From: Micromussa lordhowensis
Taxonomy: Eukaryota; Cnidaria; Anthozoa; Scleractinia; Lobophylliidae
Reading direction: 5' to 3'
DNA: 64,000 nucleotides
Assembly: GCA_964020085.1 (NCBI GenBank)
Contig: CAXHUQ010000973.1
Location: 1 to 64,000 of the forward strand
Below are positions 48,909-61,710 of the stretch, piece after piece (position 1 is the stretch's first letter; the number at the start of each line of letters is the position of its first letter). Position numbers and translations under genes: made by a program. The notes beneath the pieces were generated by a model, which did no database searches, was not told the origin of the DNA, and worked only from the letters and a program-made list of their open reading frames with translations.

Positions 48909-50378
48909 CTCCCGGGGTCGGTCCGGGTCCAAATGCGAAGTATCGGAGCTGCGCAAAATCTCGCACTATGCTAATCAGCCCGGCAGATCCCCAGGCGTGG
49001 CCGGCTGGCTCCCTAGTTAGCCGAGCTTGACGCGTGTCGCAACTTGGCAAACTAATGGCACCAAAGCACTCCTGGGGTCGGTCCGGGTCCACATGCAAAG
49101 TTTCGGAGCTACGCGAAATCTCGCACTATGCTAACCAGCCCGTTTGCTAATTAGCCCAACTTTGCGCGCGTCGCAACTTTGCAAACTAATACCACCAAAG
49201 CACTCCCGGGGTCGGTCCGGGTCCAAATGCGAAGTATCGGAGCTGCGCAAAATCTCGCACTATGCTAATCAGCCCGGCAGATCCCCAGGCGTGGCCGGCT
49301 GGCTCCCTAGTTAGCCGAGCTTGACGCGTCTCGCAACTTGGCAAACTAATGGCACCAAAGCACTCCTGGGGTCGGTCCGGGTCCACATGCAAAGTTTCGG
49401 AGCTGCGCGAAATCTCGCACTATGCTAACCAGCCCGTTTGCTAATTAGCCCAACTTTGCGCGCGTCGCAACTTTGCAAACTAATACCACCAAAGCACTCC
49501 CGGGGTCGGTCCGGGTCCAAATGCGAAGTATCGGAGCTGCGCAAAATCTCGCACTATGCTAATCAGCCCGGCAGATCCCCAGGCGTGGCCGGCTGGCTCC
49601 CTAGTTAGCCGAGCTTGACGCGTGTCGCAACTTGGCAAACTAATGGCACCAAAGCACTCCTGGGGTCGGTCCGGGTCCACATGCAAAGTTTCGGAGCTGC
49701 GCGAAATCTCGCACTATGCTAACCAGCCCGTTTGCTAATTAGCCCAACTTTGCGCGCGTCGCAACTTTGCAAACTAATACCACCAAAGCACTCCCGGGGT
49801 CGGTCCGGGTCCAAATGCGAAGTATCGGAGCTGCGCAAAATCTCGCACTATGCTAATCAGCCCGGCAGATCCCCAGGCGTGGCCGGCTGGCTCCCTAGTT
49901 AGCCGAGCTTGACGCGTGTCGCAACTTGGCAAACTAATGGCACCAAAGCACTCCTGGGGTCGGTCCGGGTCCACATGCAAAGTTTCGGAGCTGCGCGAAA
50001 TCTCGCACTATGCTAACCAGCCCGTTTGCTAATTAGCCCACCTTTGCGCGCGTCGCAACTTTGCAAACTAATACCACCAAAGCACTCCCGGGGTCGGTCC
50101 GGGTCCAAATGCGAAGTATCGGAGCTGCGCAAAATCTCGCACTATGCTAATCAGCCCGGCAGATCCCCAGGCGTGGCCGGCTGGCTCCCTAGTTAGCCGA
50201 GCTTGACGCGTGTCGCAACTTGGCAAACTAATGGCACCAAAGCACTCCTGGGGTCGGTCCGGGTCCACATGCAAAGTTTCGGAGCTGCGCGAACTCTCGC
50301 ACTATGCTAACCAGCCCGTTTGCTAATTAGCCCAACTTTGCGCGCGTCGCAACTTTGCAAACTTATACCACCAGAGCA

Positions 50379-51260
50379 CTCCCGGGGTCGGTCCGGGTCC
50401 AAATGCGAAGTATCGGAGCTGCGCAAAATCTCGCACTATGCTAATCAGCCTGGCAGATCCCCAGGCGTGGCCGGCTGGCTCCCTAGTTAGCCGAGCTTGA
50501 CGCGTGTCGCAACTTGGCAAACTAATGGCACCAAAGCACTCCTGGGGTCGGTCCGGGTCCACATGCAAAGTTTCGGAGCTGCGCGAAATCTCGCACTATG
50601 CTAACCAGCCCGTTTGCTAATTAGCCCAACTTTGCGCGCGTCGCAACTTTGCAAACTAATACCACCAAAGCACTCCCGGGGTCGGTCCGGGTCCAAATGC
50701 GAAGTATCGGAGCTGCGCAAAATCTCGCACTATGCTAATCAGCCCGGCAGAACCCCAGGCGTGGCCGGCTGGCTCCCTAGTTAGCCGAGCTTGACGCGTG
50801 TCGCAACTTGGCAAACTAATGGCACCAAAGCACTCCTGGGGTCGGTCCGGGTCCACATGCAAAGTTTCGGAGCTGCGCGAAATCTCGCACTATGCTAACC
50901 AGCCTGTTTGCTAATTAGCCCAACTTTGCGCGCGTCGCAACTTTGCAAACTAATACCACCAAAGCACTCCCGGGGTCGGTCCGGGTCCAAATGCGAAGTA
51001 TCGGAGCTGCGCAAAATCTCGCACTATGCTAATCAGCCCGGCAGATCCCCAGGCGTGGCCGGCTGGCTCCCTAGTTAGCCGAGCTTGACGCGTGTCGCAA
51101 CTTGGCAAACTAATGGCACCAAAGCACTCCTGGGGTCGGTCCGGCTCCACATGCATAGTTTCGGATTTGCGCGAAATCTCGCACTATGCTAACCAGCCCG
51201 TTTGCTGATTAGCCGAACTTTGCGCGCGTCGCAACTTTGCAAACTAATACCACCAAAGCA
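50379..51260 (+). repeat. R-N-E cassette 12 (no X in front)
   Basis: Followed by S-Q-P-h, as the cassettes at 15155 and 34745 are. The Q dimer that follows has a private 'gtcagtcc' (51566). Confidence 0.87.
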
Positions 51261-52008
51261 CTCCCGGGGTCGGTCCGGGTCCAAATGCGAAGTATCGGAG
51301 CTGCGCAAAATCTCGCACTATGCTAATCAGCCCGGCAGATCCCCAGGCGTGGCCGGCTGGCTCCCTAGTTAGCCGAGCTTGACGCGTGTCGCAACTTGGC
51401 AAACTAATGGCACCAAAGCACTCCTGGGGTCGGTCCGGGTCCACATGCAAAGTTTCGGAGCTGCGCGAAATCTCGCACTATGCTAACCAGCCCGTTTGCT
51501 AATTAGCCCAACTTTGCGCGCGTCGCAACTTTGCAAACTAATACCACAAGAGCACTCCCGGGGTCAGTCCGGGTCCAAATGCGAAGTATCGGAGCTGCGC
51601 AAAATCTCGCACTATGCTAATCAGCCCGGTAGATCCCCAGGCATGGCCGGCTGGCTCCCTAGTTAGCCGAGCTTGACGCGTGTCGCAACTTGGCAAACTA
51701 ATGGCACCAAAGCACTCCTGGGGTCGGTCCGGGTCCACATGCAAAGTTTCGGAGCTGCGCGAAATCTCGCACTATGCTAACCAGCCCGTTTGCTAATTAG
51801 CCCAACTTTGCGCGCGTCGCAACTTTGCAAACTAATACCACCAAAGCACTCCCGGGGTCGGTCCGGGTCCAAATGCGAAGTATCGGAGCTGCGCAAAATC
51901 TCGCACTATGCTAATCAGCCCGGCAGATCCCCAGGTGTGGCCGGGTGGCTCCCTAGTTAGCCGAGCTTGACGCGTGTCGCAACTTGGCAAACTAATGGCA
52001 CCAAAGCA

Positions 52009-52168
52009 CTCCTGGGGTCGGTCCGGGTCCACATGCAAAGTTTCGGAGCTGCGCGAAATCTCGCACTATGCTAATCAGCCCGGCAGATCCCCAGGCGTTG
52101 CCGGCTGGCTCCCTAGTTAACCGAGCTTGACGTGTGTCGCAACTTGGCAAACTAATGGCACCAAAGCA
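52009..52168 (+). repeat. B/A hybrid monomer, lineage 2
   Basis: In R-N-E-S-Q-P-h context, with 'aggtgtgg' in P and 'ttaaccgag' in h. The following dimer has 'acttttcgcg', as after 36375 and 38887. It is the only hybrid in the last 20 kb. Confidence 0.9.
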
Positions 52169-53478
52169 CTCCTGGGGTCGGTCCGGGTCCACATGCAAAG
52201 TTTCGGAGCTACGCGAAATCTCGCACTATGCTAACCAGCCCGTTTGCTAATTAGCCCAACTTTGCGCGCGTCGCAACTTTGCAAACTAATACCACCAAAG
52301 CACTCCCGGGGTCGGTCCGGGTCCAAATGCGAAGTATCGGAGCTGCGCAAAATCTCGCACTATGCTAATCAGCCCGGCAGATCCCCAGGCGTGGCCGGCT
52401 GGCTCCCTAGTTAGCCGAGCTTGACGCGTGTCGCAACTTGGCAAACTAATGGCACCAAAGCACTCCTGGGGTCGGTCCGGGTCCACATGCAAAGTTTCGG
52501 AGCTGCGCGAAATCTCGCACTATGCTAACCAGCCCGTTTGCTAATTAGCCCAACTTTTCGCGCGTCGCAACTTTGCAAACTAATACCACCAAAGCACTCC
52601 CGGGGTCGGTCCGGGTCCAAATGCGAAGTATCGGAGCTGCGCAAAATCTCGCACTATGCTAATCAGCCCGGCAGATCCCCAGGCGTGGCCGGCTGGCTCC
52701 CTAGTTAGCCGAGCTTGACGCGTGTCGCAACATGGCAAACTAATGGCACCAAAGCACTCCTGGGGTCGGTCCGGGTCCACATGCAAAGTTTCGGAGCTGC
52801 GCGAAATCTCGCACTATGCTAACCAGCCCGTTTGCTAATTAGCCCAACTTTGCGCGCGTCGCAACTTTGCAAACTAATACCACCAAAGCACTCCCGGGGT
52901 CGGTCCGGGTCCAAATGCGAAGTATCGGAGCTGCGCAAAATCTCGCACTATGCTAATCAGCCCGGCAGATCCCCAGGCGTGGCCGGCTGGCTCCCTAGTT
53001 AGCCGAGCTTGACGCGTGTCGCAACTTGGCAAACTAATGGCACCAAAGCACTCCTGGGGTCGGTCCGGGTCCACATGCAAAGTTTCGGAGCTGCGCGAAA
53101 TCTCGCACTATGCTAACCAGCCCGTTTGCTAATTAGCCCAACTTTGCGCGCGTCGCAACTTTGCAAACTAATACCACCAAAGCACTCCCGGGGTCGGTCC
53201 GGGTCCAAATGCGAAGTATCGGAGCTGCGCAAAATCTCGCACTATGCTAATCAGCCCGGCAGATCCCCAGGCGTGGCCGGCTGGCTCCCTAGTTAGCCGA
53301 GCTTGACGCGTGTCGCAACTTGGCAAACTAATGGCACCAAAGCACTCCTGGGGTCGGTCCGGGTCCACATGCAAAGTTTCGGAGCTGCGCGAACTCTCGC
53401 ACTATGCTAACCAGCCCGTTTGCTAATTAGCCCAACTTTGCGCGCGTCGCAACTTTGCAAACTTATACCACCAGAGCA

Positions 53479-54360
53479 CTCCCGGGGTCGGTCCGGGTCC
53501 AAATGCGAAGTATCGGAGCTGCGCAAAATCTCGCACTATGCTAATCAGCCTGGCAGATCCCCAGGCGTGGCCGGCTGGCTCCCTAGTTAGCCGAGCTTGA
53601 CGCGTGTCGCAACTTGGCAAACTAATGGCACCAAAGCACTCCTGGGGTCGGTCCGGGTCCACATGCAAAGTTTCGGAGCTGCGCGAAATCTCGCACTATG
53701 CTAACCAGCCCGTTTGCTAATTAGCCCAACTTTGCGCGCGTCGCAACTTTGCAAACTAATACCACCAAAGCACTCCCGGGGTCGGTCCGGGTCCAAATGC
53801 GAAGTATCGGAGCTGCGCAAAATCTCGCACTATGCTAATCAGCCCGGCAGAACCCCAGGCGTGGCCGGCTGGCTCCCTAGTTAGCCGAGCTTGACGCGTG
53901 TCGCAACTTGGCAAACTAATGGCACCAAAGCACTCCTGGGATCGGTCCGGGTCCACATGCAAAGTTTCGGAGCTGCGCGAAATCTCGCACTATGCTAACC
54001 AGCCTGTTTGCTAATTAGCCCAACTTTGCGCGCGTCGCAACTTTGCAAACTAATACCACCAAAGCACTCCCGGGGTCGGTCCGGGTCCAAATGCGAAGTA
54101 TCGGAGCTGCGCAAAATCTCGCACTATGCTAATCAGCCCGGCAGATCCCCAGGCGTGGCCGGCTGGCTCCCTAGTTAGCCGAGCTTGACGCGTGTCGCAA
54201 CTTGGCAAACTAATGGCACCAAAGCACTCCTGGGGTCGGTCCGGCTCCACATGCATAGTTTCGGATTTGCGCGAAATCTCGCACTATGCTAACCAGCCCG
54301 TTTGCTGATTAGCCGAACTTTGCGCGCGTCGCAACTTTGCAAACTAATACCACCAAAGCA
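53479..54360 (+). repeat. R-N-E cassette 13 (no X in front)
   Basis: The N dimer has a private 'gggatcgg' (53941). The cassette is followed by a 'ctacgcg' dimer and further E dimers at 55537 and 56419. Confidence 0.87.
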
Positions 54361-57300
54361 CTCCCGGGGTCGGTCCGGGTCCAAATGCGAAGTATCGGAG
54401 CTGCGCAAAATCTCGCACTATGCTAATCAGCCCGGCAGATCCCCAGGCGTGGCCGGCTGGCTCCCTAGTTAGCCGAGCTTGACGCGTGTCGCAACTTGGC
54501 AAACTAATGGCACCAAAGCACTCCTGGGGTCGGTCCGGGTCCACATGCAAAGTTTCGGAGCTACGCGAAATCTCGCACTATGCTAACCAGCCCGTTTGCT
54601 AATTAGCCCAACTTTGCGCGCGTCGCAACTTTGCAAACTAATACCACCAAAGCACTCCCGGGGTCGGTCCGGGTCCAAATGCGAAGTATCGGAGCTGCGC
54701 AAAATCTCGCACTATGCTAATCAGCCCGGCAGATCCCCAGGCGTGGCCGGCTGGCTCCCTAGTTAGCCGAGCTTGACGCGTGTCGCAACTTGGCAAACTA
54801 ATGGCACCAAAGCACTCCTGGGGTCGGTCCGGGTCCACATGCAAAGTTTCGGAGCTGCGCGAAATCTCGCACTATGCTAACCAGCCCGTTTGCTAATTAG
54901 CCCAACTTTGCGCGCGTCGCAACTTTGCAAACTAATACCACCAAAGCACTCCCGGGGTCGGTCCGGGTCCAAATGCGAAGTATCGGAGCTGCGCAAAATC
55001 TCGCACTATGCTAATCAGCCCGGCAGATCCCCAGGCGTGGCCGGCTGGCTCCCTAGTTAGCCGAGCTTGACGCGTGTCGCAACTTGGCAAACTAATGGCA
55101 CCAAAGCACTCCTGGGGTCGGTCCGGGTCCACATGCAAAGTTTCGGAGCTGCGCGAAATCTCGCACTATGCTAACCAGCCCGTTTGCTAATTAGCCCAAC
55201 TTTGCGCGCGTCGCAACTTTGCAAACTAATACCACCAAAGCACTCCCGGGGTCGGTCCGGGTCCAAATGCGAAGTATCGGAGCTGCGCAAAATCTCGCAC
55301 TATGCTAATCAGCCCGGCAGATCCCCAGGCGTGGCCGGCTGGCTCCCTAGTTAGCCGAGCTTGACGCGTGTCGCAACTTGGCAAACTAATGGCACCAAAG
55401 CACTCCTGGGGTCGGTCCGGGTCCACATGCAAAGTTTCGGAGCTGCGCGAAATCTCGCACTATGCTAACCAGCCCGTTTGCTAATTAGCCCAACTTTGCG
55501 CGCGTCGCAACTTTGCAAACTAATACCACCAAAGCACTCCCGGGGTCGGTCCGGGTCCAAATGCGAAGTATCGGAGCTGCGCAAAATCTCGCACTATGCT
55601 AATCAGCCCGGCAGATCCCCAGGCGTGGCCGGCTGGCTCCCTAGTTAGCCGAGCTTGACGCGTGTCGCAACTTGGCAAACTAATGGCACCAAAGCACTCC
55701 TGGGGTCGGTCCGGCTCCACATGCATAGTTTCGGATTTGCGCGAAATCTCGCACTATGCTAACCAGCCCGTTTGCTGATTAGCCGAACTTTGCGCGCGTC
55801 GCAACTTTGCAAACTAATACCACCAAAGCACTCCCGGGGTCGGTCCGGGTCCAAATGCGAAGTATCGGAGCTGCGCAAAATCTCGCACTATGCTAATCAG
55901 CCCGGCAGATCCCCAGGCGTGGCCGGCTGGCTCCCTAGTTAGCCGAGCTTGACGCGTGTCGCAACTTGGCAAACTAATGGCACCAAAGCACTCCTGGGGT
56001 CGGTCCGGGTCCACATGCAAAGTTTCGGAGCTGCGCGAAATCTCGCACTATGCTAACCAGCCCGTTTGCTAATTAGCCCAACTTTGCGCGCGTCGCAACT
56101 TTGCAAACTAATACCACCAAAGCACTCCCGGGGTCGGTCCGGGTCCAAATGCGAAGTATCGGAGCTGCGCAAAATCTCGCACTATGCTAATCAGCCCGGC
56201 AGATCCCCAGGCGTGGCCGGCTGGCTCCCTAGTTAGCCGAGCTTGACGCGTGTCGCAACTTGGCAAACTAATGGCACCAAAGCACTCCTGGGGTCGGTCC
56301 GGGTCCACATGCAAAGTTTCGGAGCTGCGCGAAATCTCGCACTATGCTAACCAGCCCGTTTGCTAATTAGCCCAACTTTGCGCGCGTCGCAACTTTGCAA
56401 ACTAATACCACCAAAGCACTCCCGGGGTCGGTCCGGGTCCAAATGCGAAGTATCGGAGCTGCGCAAAATCTCGCACTATGCTAATCAGCCCGGCAGATCC
56501 CCAGGCGTGGCCGGCTGGCTCCCTAGTTAGCCGAGCTTGACGCGTGTCGCAACTTGGCAAACTAATGGCACCAAAGCACTCCTGGGGTCGGTCCGGCTCC
56601 ACATGCATAGTTTCGGATTTGCGCGAAATCTCGCACTATGCTAACCAGCCCGTTTGCTGATTAGCCGAACTTTGCGCGCGTCGCAACTTTGCAAACTAAT
56701 ACCACCAAAGCACTCCCGGGGTCGGTCCGGGTCCAAATGCGAAGTATCGGAGCTGCGCAAAATCTCGCACTATGCTAATCAGCCCGGCAGATCCCCAGGC
56801 GTGGCCGGCTGGCTCCCTAGTTAGCCGAGCTTGACGCGTGTCGCAACTTGGCAAACTAATGGCACCAAAGCACTCCTGGGGTCGGTCCGGGTCCACATGC
56901 AAAGTTTCGGAGCTGCGCGAAATCTCGCACTATGCTAACCAGCCCGTTTGCTAATTAGCCCAACTTTGCGCGCGTCGCAACTTTGCAAACTAATACCACC
57001 AAAGCACTCCCGGGGTCGGTCCGGGTCCAAATGCGAAGTATCGGAGCTGCGCAAAATCTCGCACTATGCTAATCAGCCCGGCAGATCCCCAGGCGTGGCC
57101 GGCTGGCTCCCTAGTTAGCCGAGCTTGACGCGTGTCGCAACTTGGCAAACTAATGGCACCAAAGCACTCCTGGGGTCGGTCCGGGTCCACATGCAAAGTT
57201 TCGGAGCTGCGCGAAATCTCGCACTATGCTAACCAGCCCGTTTGCTAATTAGCCCAACTTTGCGCGCGTCGCAACTTTGCAAACTAATACCACCAAAGCA

Positions 57301-57888
57301 CTCCCGGGGTCGGTCCGGGTCCAAATGCGAAGTATCGGAGCTGCGCAAAATCTCGCACTATGCTAATCAGCCCGGCAGATCCCCAGGCGTGGCCGGCTGG
57401 CTCCCTAGTTAGCCGAGCTTGACGCGTGTCGCAACTTGGCAAACTAATGGCACCAAAGCACTCCTGGGGTCGGTCCGGGTCCACATGCAAAGTTTCGGAG
57501 CTGCGCGAAATCTCGCACTATGCTAACCAGCCCGTTTGCTAATTAGCCCAACTTTGCGCGCGTCGCAACTTTGCAAACTAATACCACCAAAGCACTCCCG
57601 GGGTCGGTCCGGGTCCAAATGCGAAGTATCGGAGCTGCGCAAAATCTCGCACTATGCTAATCAGCCCGGCAGATCCCCAGGCGTGGCCGGCTGGCTCCCT
57701 AGTTAGCCGAGCTTGACGCGTGTCGCAACTTGGCAAACTAATGGCACCAAAGCACTCCTGGGGTCGGTCCGGGTCCACATGCAAAGTTTCGGAGCTGCGC
57801 GAACTCTCGCACTATGCTAACCAGCCCGTTTGCTAATTAGCCCAACTTTGCGCGCGTCGCAACTTTGCAAACTTATACCACCAGAGCA

Positions 57889-58770
57889 CTCCCGGGGTCG
57901 GTCCGGGTCCAAATGCGAAGTATCGGAGCTGCGCAAAATCTCGCACTATGCTAATCAGCCTGGCAGATCCCCAGGCGTGGCCGGCTGGCTCCCTAGTTAG
58001 CCGAGCTTGACGCGTGTCGCAACTTGGCAAACTAATGGCACCAAAGCACTCCTGGGGTCGGTCCGGGTCCACATGCAAAGTTTCGGAGCTGCGCGAAATC
58101 TCGCACTATGCTAACCAGCCCGTTTGCTAGTTAGCCCAACTTTGCGCGCGTCGCAACTTTGCAAACTAATACCACCAAAGCACTCCCGGGGTCGGTCCGG
58201 GTCCAAATGCGAAGTATCGGAGCTGCGCAAAATCTCGCACTATGCTAATCAGCCCGGCAGAACCCCAGGCGTGGCCGGCTGGCTCCCTAGTTAGCCGAGC
58301 TTGACGCGTGTCGCAACTTGGCAAACTAATGGCACCAAAGCACTCCTGGGGTCGGTCCGGGTCCACATGCAAAGTTTCGGAGCTGCGCGAAATCTCGCAC
58401 TATGCTAACCAGCCTGTTTGCTAATTAGCCCAACTTTGCGCGCGTCGCAACTTTGCAAACTAATACCACCAAAGCACTCCCGGGGTCGGTCCGGGTCCAA
58501 ATGCGAAGTATCGGAGCTGCGCAAAATCTCGCACTATGCTAATCAGCCCGGCAGATCCCCAGGCGTGGCCGGCTGGCTCCCTAGTTAGCCGAGCTTGACG
58601 CGTGTCGCAACTTGGCAAACTAATGGCACCAAAGCACTCCTGGGGTCGGTCCGGCTCCACATGCATAGTTTCGGATTTGCGCGAAATCTCGCACTATGCT
58701 AACCAGCCCGTTTGCTGATTAGCCGAACTTTGCGCGCGTCGCAACTTTGCAAACTAATACCACCAAAGCA
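57889..58770 (+). repeat. R-N-E cassette 14 (no X in front)
   Basis: The R dimer's B has 'gctagttagc' at 58130, shared only with the next cassette. Confidence 0.87.
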
Positions 58771-59652
58771 CTCCCGGGGTCGGTCCGGGTCCAAATGCGA
58801 AGTATCGGAGCTGCGCAAAATCTCGCACTATGCTAATCAGCCCGGCAGATCCCCAGGCATGGCCGGCTGGCTCCCTAGTTAGCCGAGCTTGACGCGTGTC
58901 GCAACTTGGCAAACTAATGGCACCAAAGCACTCCTGGGGTCGGTCCGGGTCCACATGCAAAGTTTCGGAGCTACGCGAAATCTCGCACTATGCTAACCAG
59001 CCCGTTTGCTAATTAGCCCAACTTTGCGCGCGTCGCAACTTTGCAAACTAATACCACCAAAGCACTCCCGGGGTCGGTCCGGGTCCAAATGCGAAGTATC
59101 GGAGCTGCGCAAAATCTCGCACTATGCTAATCAGCCCGGCAGATCCCCAGGCGTGGCCGGCTGGCTCCCTAGTTAGCCGAGCTTGACGCGTGTCGCAACT
59201 TGGCAAACTAATGGCACCAAAGCACTCCTGGGGTCGGTCCGGGTCCACATGCAAAGTTTCGGAGCTGCGCGAAATCTCGCACTATGCTAACCAGCCCGTT
59301 TGCTAATTAGCCCAACTTTGCGCGCGTCGCAACTTTGCAAACTAATACCACCAAAGCACTCCCGGGGTCGGTCCGGGTCCAAATGCGAAGTATCGGAGCT
59401 GCGCAAAATCTCGCACTATGCTAATCAGCCCGGCAGATCCCCAGGCGTGGCCGGCTGGCTCCCTAGTTAGCCGAGCTTGACGCGTGTCGCAACTTGGCAA
59501 ACTAATGGCACCAAAGCACTCCTGGGGTCGGTCCGGGTCCACATGCAAAGTTTCGGAGCTGCGCGAACTCTCGCACTATGCTAACCAGCCCGTTTGCTAA
59601 TTAGCCCAACTTTGCGCGCGTCGCAACTTTGCAAACTTATACCACCAGAGCA

Positions 59653-60534
59653 CTCCCGGGGTCGGTCCGGGTCCAAATGCGAAGTATCGGAGCTGCGCAA
59701 AATCTCGCACTATGCTAATCAGCCTGGCAGATCCCCAGGCGTGGCCGGCTGGCTCCCTAGTTAGCCGAGCTTGACGCGTGTCGCAACTTGGCAAACTAAT
59801 GGCACCAAAGCACTCCTGGGGTCGGTCCGGGTCCACATGCAAAGTTTCGGAGCTGCGCGAAATCTCGCACTATGCTAACCAGCCCGTTTGCTAGTTAGCC
59901 CAACTTTGCGCGCGTCGCAACTTTGCAAACTAATACCACCAAAGCACTCCCGGGGTCGGTCCGGGTCCAAATGCGAAGTATCGGAGCTGCGCAAAATCTC
60001 GCACTATGCTAATCAGCCCGGCAGAACCCCAGGCGTGGCCGGCTGGCTCCCTAGTTAGCCGAGCTTGACGCGTGTCGCAACTTGGCAAACTAATGGCACC
60101 AAAGCACTCCTGGGGTCGGTCCGGGTCCACATGCAAAGTTTCGGAGCTGCGCGAAATCTCGCACTATGCTAACCAGCCTGTTTGCTAATTAGCCCAACTT
60201 TGCGCGCGTCGCAACTTTGCAAACTAATACCACCAAAGCACTCCCGGGGTCGGTCCGGGTCCAAATGCGAAGTATCGGAGCTGCGCAAAATCTCGCACTA
60301 TGCTAATCAGCCCGGCAGATCCCCAGGCGTGGCCGGCTGGCTCCCTAGTTAGCCGAGCTTGACGCGTGTCGCAACTTGGCAAACTAATGGCACCAAAGCA
60401 CTCCTGGGGTCGGTCCGGCTCCACATGCATAGTTTCGGATTTGCGCGAAATCTCGCACTATGCTAACCAGCCCGTTTGCTGATTAGCCGAACTTTGCGCG
60501 CGTCGCAACTTTGCAAACTAATACCACCAAAGCA
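59653..60534 (+). repeat. R-N-E cassette 15 (no X in front)
   Basis: Shares 'gctagttagc' (59894) with the cassette 1,764 bases upstream. It is followed by the 'aggcatgg' and 'ctacgcg' dimer, one S and another E at 61123. Confidence 0.87.
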
Positions 60535-61710
60535 CTCCCGGGGTCGGTCCGGGTCCAAATGCGAAGTATCGGAGCTGCGCAAAATCTCGCACTATGCTAA
60601 TCAGCCCGGCAGATCCCCAGGCATGGCCGGCTGGCTCCCTAGTTAGCCGAGCTTGACGCGTGTCGCAACTTGGCAAACTAATGGCACCAAAGCACTCCTG
60701 GGGTCGGTCCGGGTCCACATGCAAAGTTTCGGAGCTACGCGAAATCTCGCACTATGCTAACCAGCCCGTTTGCTAATTAGCCCAACTTTGCGCGCGTCGC
60801 AACTTTGCAAACTAATACCACCAAAGCACTCCCGGGGTCGGTCCGGGTCCAAATGCGAAGTATCGGAGCTGCGCAAAATCTCGCACTATGCTAATCAGCC
60901 CGGCAGATCCCCAGGCGTGGCCGGCTGGCTCCCTAGTTAGCCGAGCTTGACGCGTGTCGCAACTTGGCAAACTAATGGCACCAAAGCACTCCTGGGGTCG
61001 GTCCGGGTCCACATGCAAAGTTTCGGAGCTGCGCGAAATCTCGCACTATGCTAACCAGCCCGTTTGCTAATTAGCCCAACTTTGCGCGCGTCGCAACTTT
61101 GCAAACTAATACCACCAAAGCACTCCCGGGGTCGGTCCGGGTCCAAATGCGAAGTATCGGAGCTGCGCAAAATCTCGCACTATGCTAATCAGCCCGGCAG
61201 ATCCCCAGGCGTGGCCGGCTGGCTCCCTAGTTAGCCGAGCTTGACGCGTGTCGCAACTTGGCAAACTAATGGCACCAAAGCACTCCTGGGGTCGGTCCGG
61301 CTCCACATGCATAGTTTCGGATTTGCGCGAAATCTCGCACTATGCTAACCAGCCCGTTTGCTGATTAGCCGAACTTTGCGCGCGTCGCAACTTTGCAAAC
61401 TAATACCACCAAAGCACTCCCGGGGTCGGTCCGGGTCCAAATGCGAAGTATCGGAGCTGCGCAAAATCTCGCACTATGCTAATCAGCCCGGCAGATCCCC
61501 AGGCGTGGCCGGCTGGCTCCCTAGTTAGCCGAGCTTGACGCGTGTCGCAACTTGGCAAACTAATGGCACCAAAGCACTCCTGGGGTCGGTCCGGGTCCAC
61601 ATGCAAAGTTTCGGAGCTACGCGAAATCTCGCACTATGCTAACCAGCCCGTTTGCTAATTAGCCCAACTTTGCGCGCGTCGCAACTTTGCAAACTAATAC
61701 CACCAAAGCA

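Larger units (their letters stand above)
57889..61122 (+). repeat. Recent tandem duplication of an R-N-E-led segment (1,764-bp spacing)
   Basis: The dimers R, N, E, one with 'aggcatgg' and 'ctacgcg', and one S at 57889-59358 reappear in the same order at 59653-61122, offset 1,764. Both R dimers share 'gctagttagc' in B (58130 and 59894), which I saw in no other R dimer. The two series diverge at the sixth dimer (S with 'gaactctcgc' at 59359, E at 61123), so one boundary of the duplication lies near there. Confidence 0.82.
44205..61710 (+). repeat. Repeated R-N-E and E-led blocks
   Basis: R-N-E cassettes start at 44499, 48027, 50379, 53479, 57889 and 59653, spaced 3,528, 2,352, 3,100, 4,410 and 1,764 bases: whole dimers, plus one hybrid in the 3,100 interval. 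Further E dimers lie at 46557, 55537, 56419 and 61123. A single S-Q-P-h series at 51261-52168 closely resembles 16037-16944. None of the cassettes here is preceded by X; instead the preceding dimer has the standard 'ctccct' in A and 'gaactctcgc' in B. Most private substitutions in the window lie between 46858 and 53941. Confidence 0.83.
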
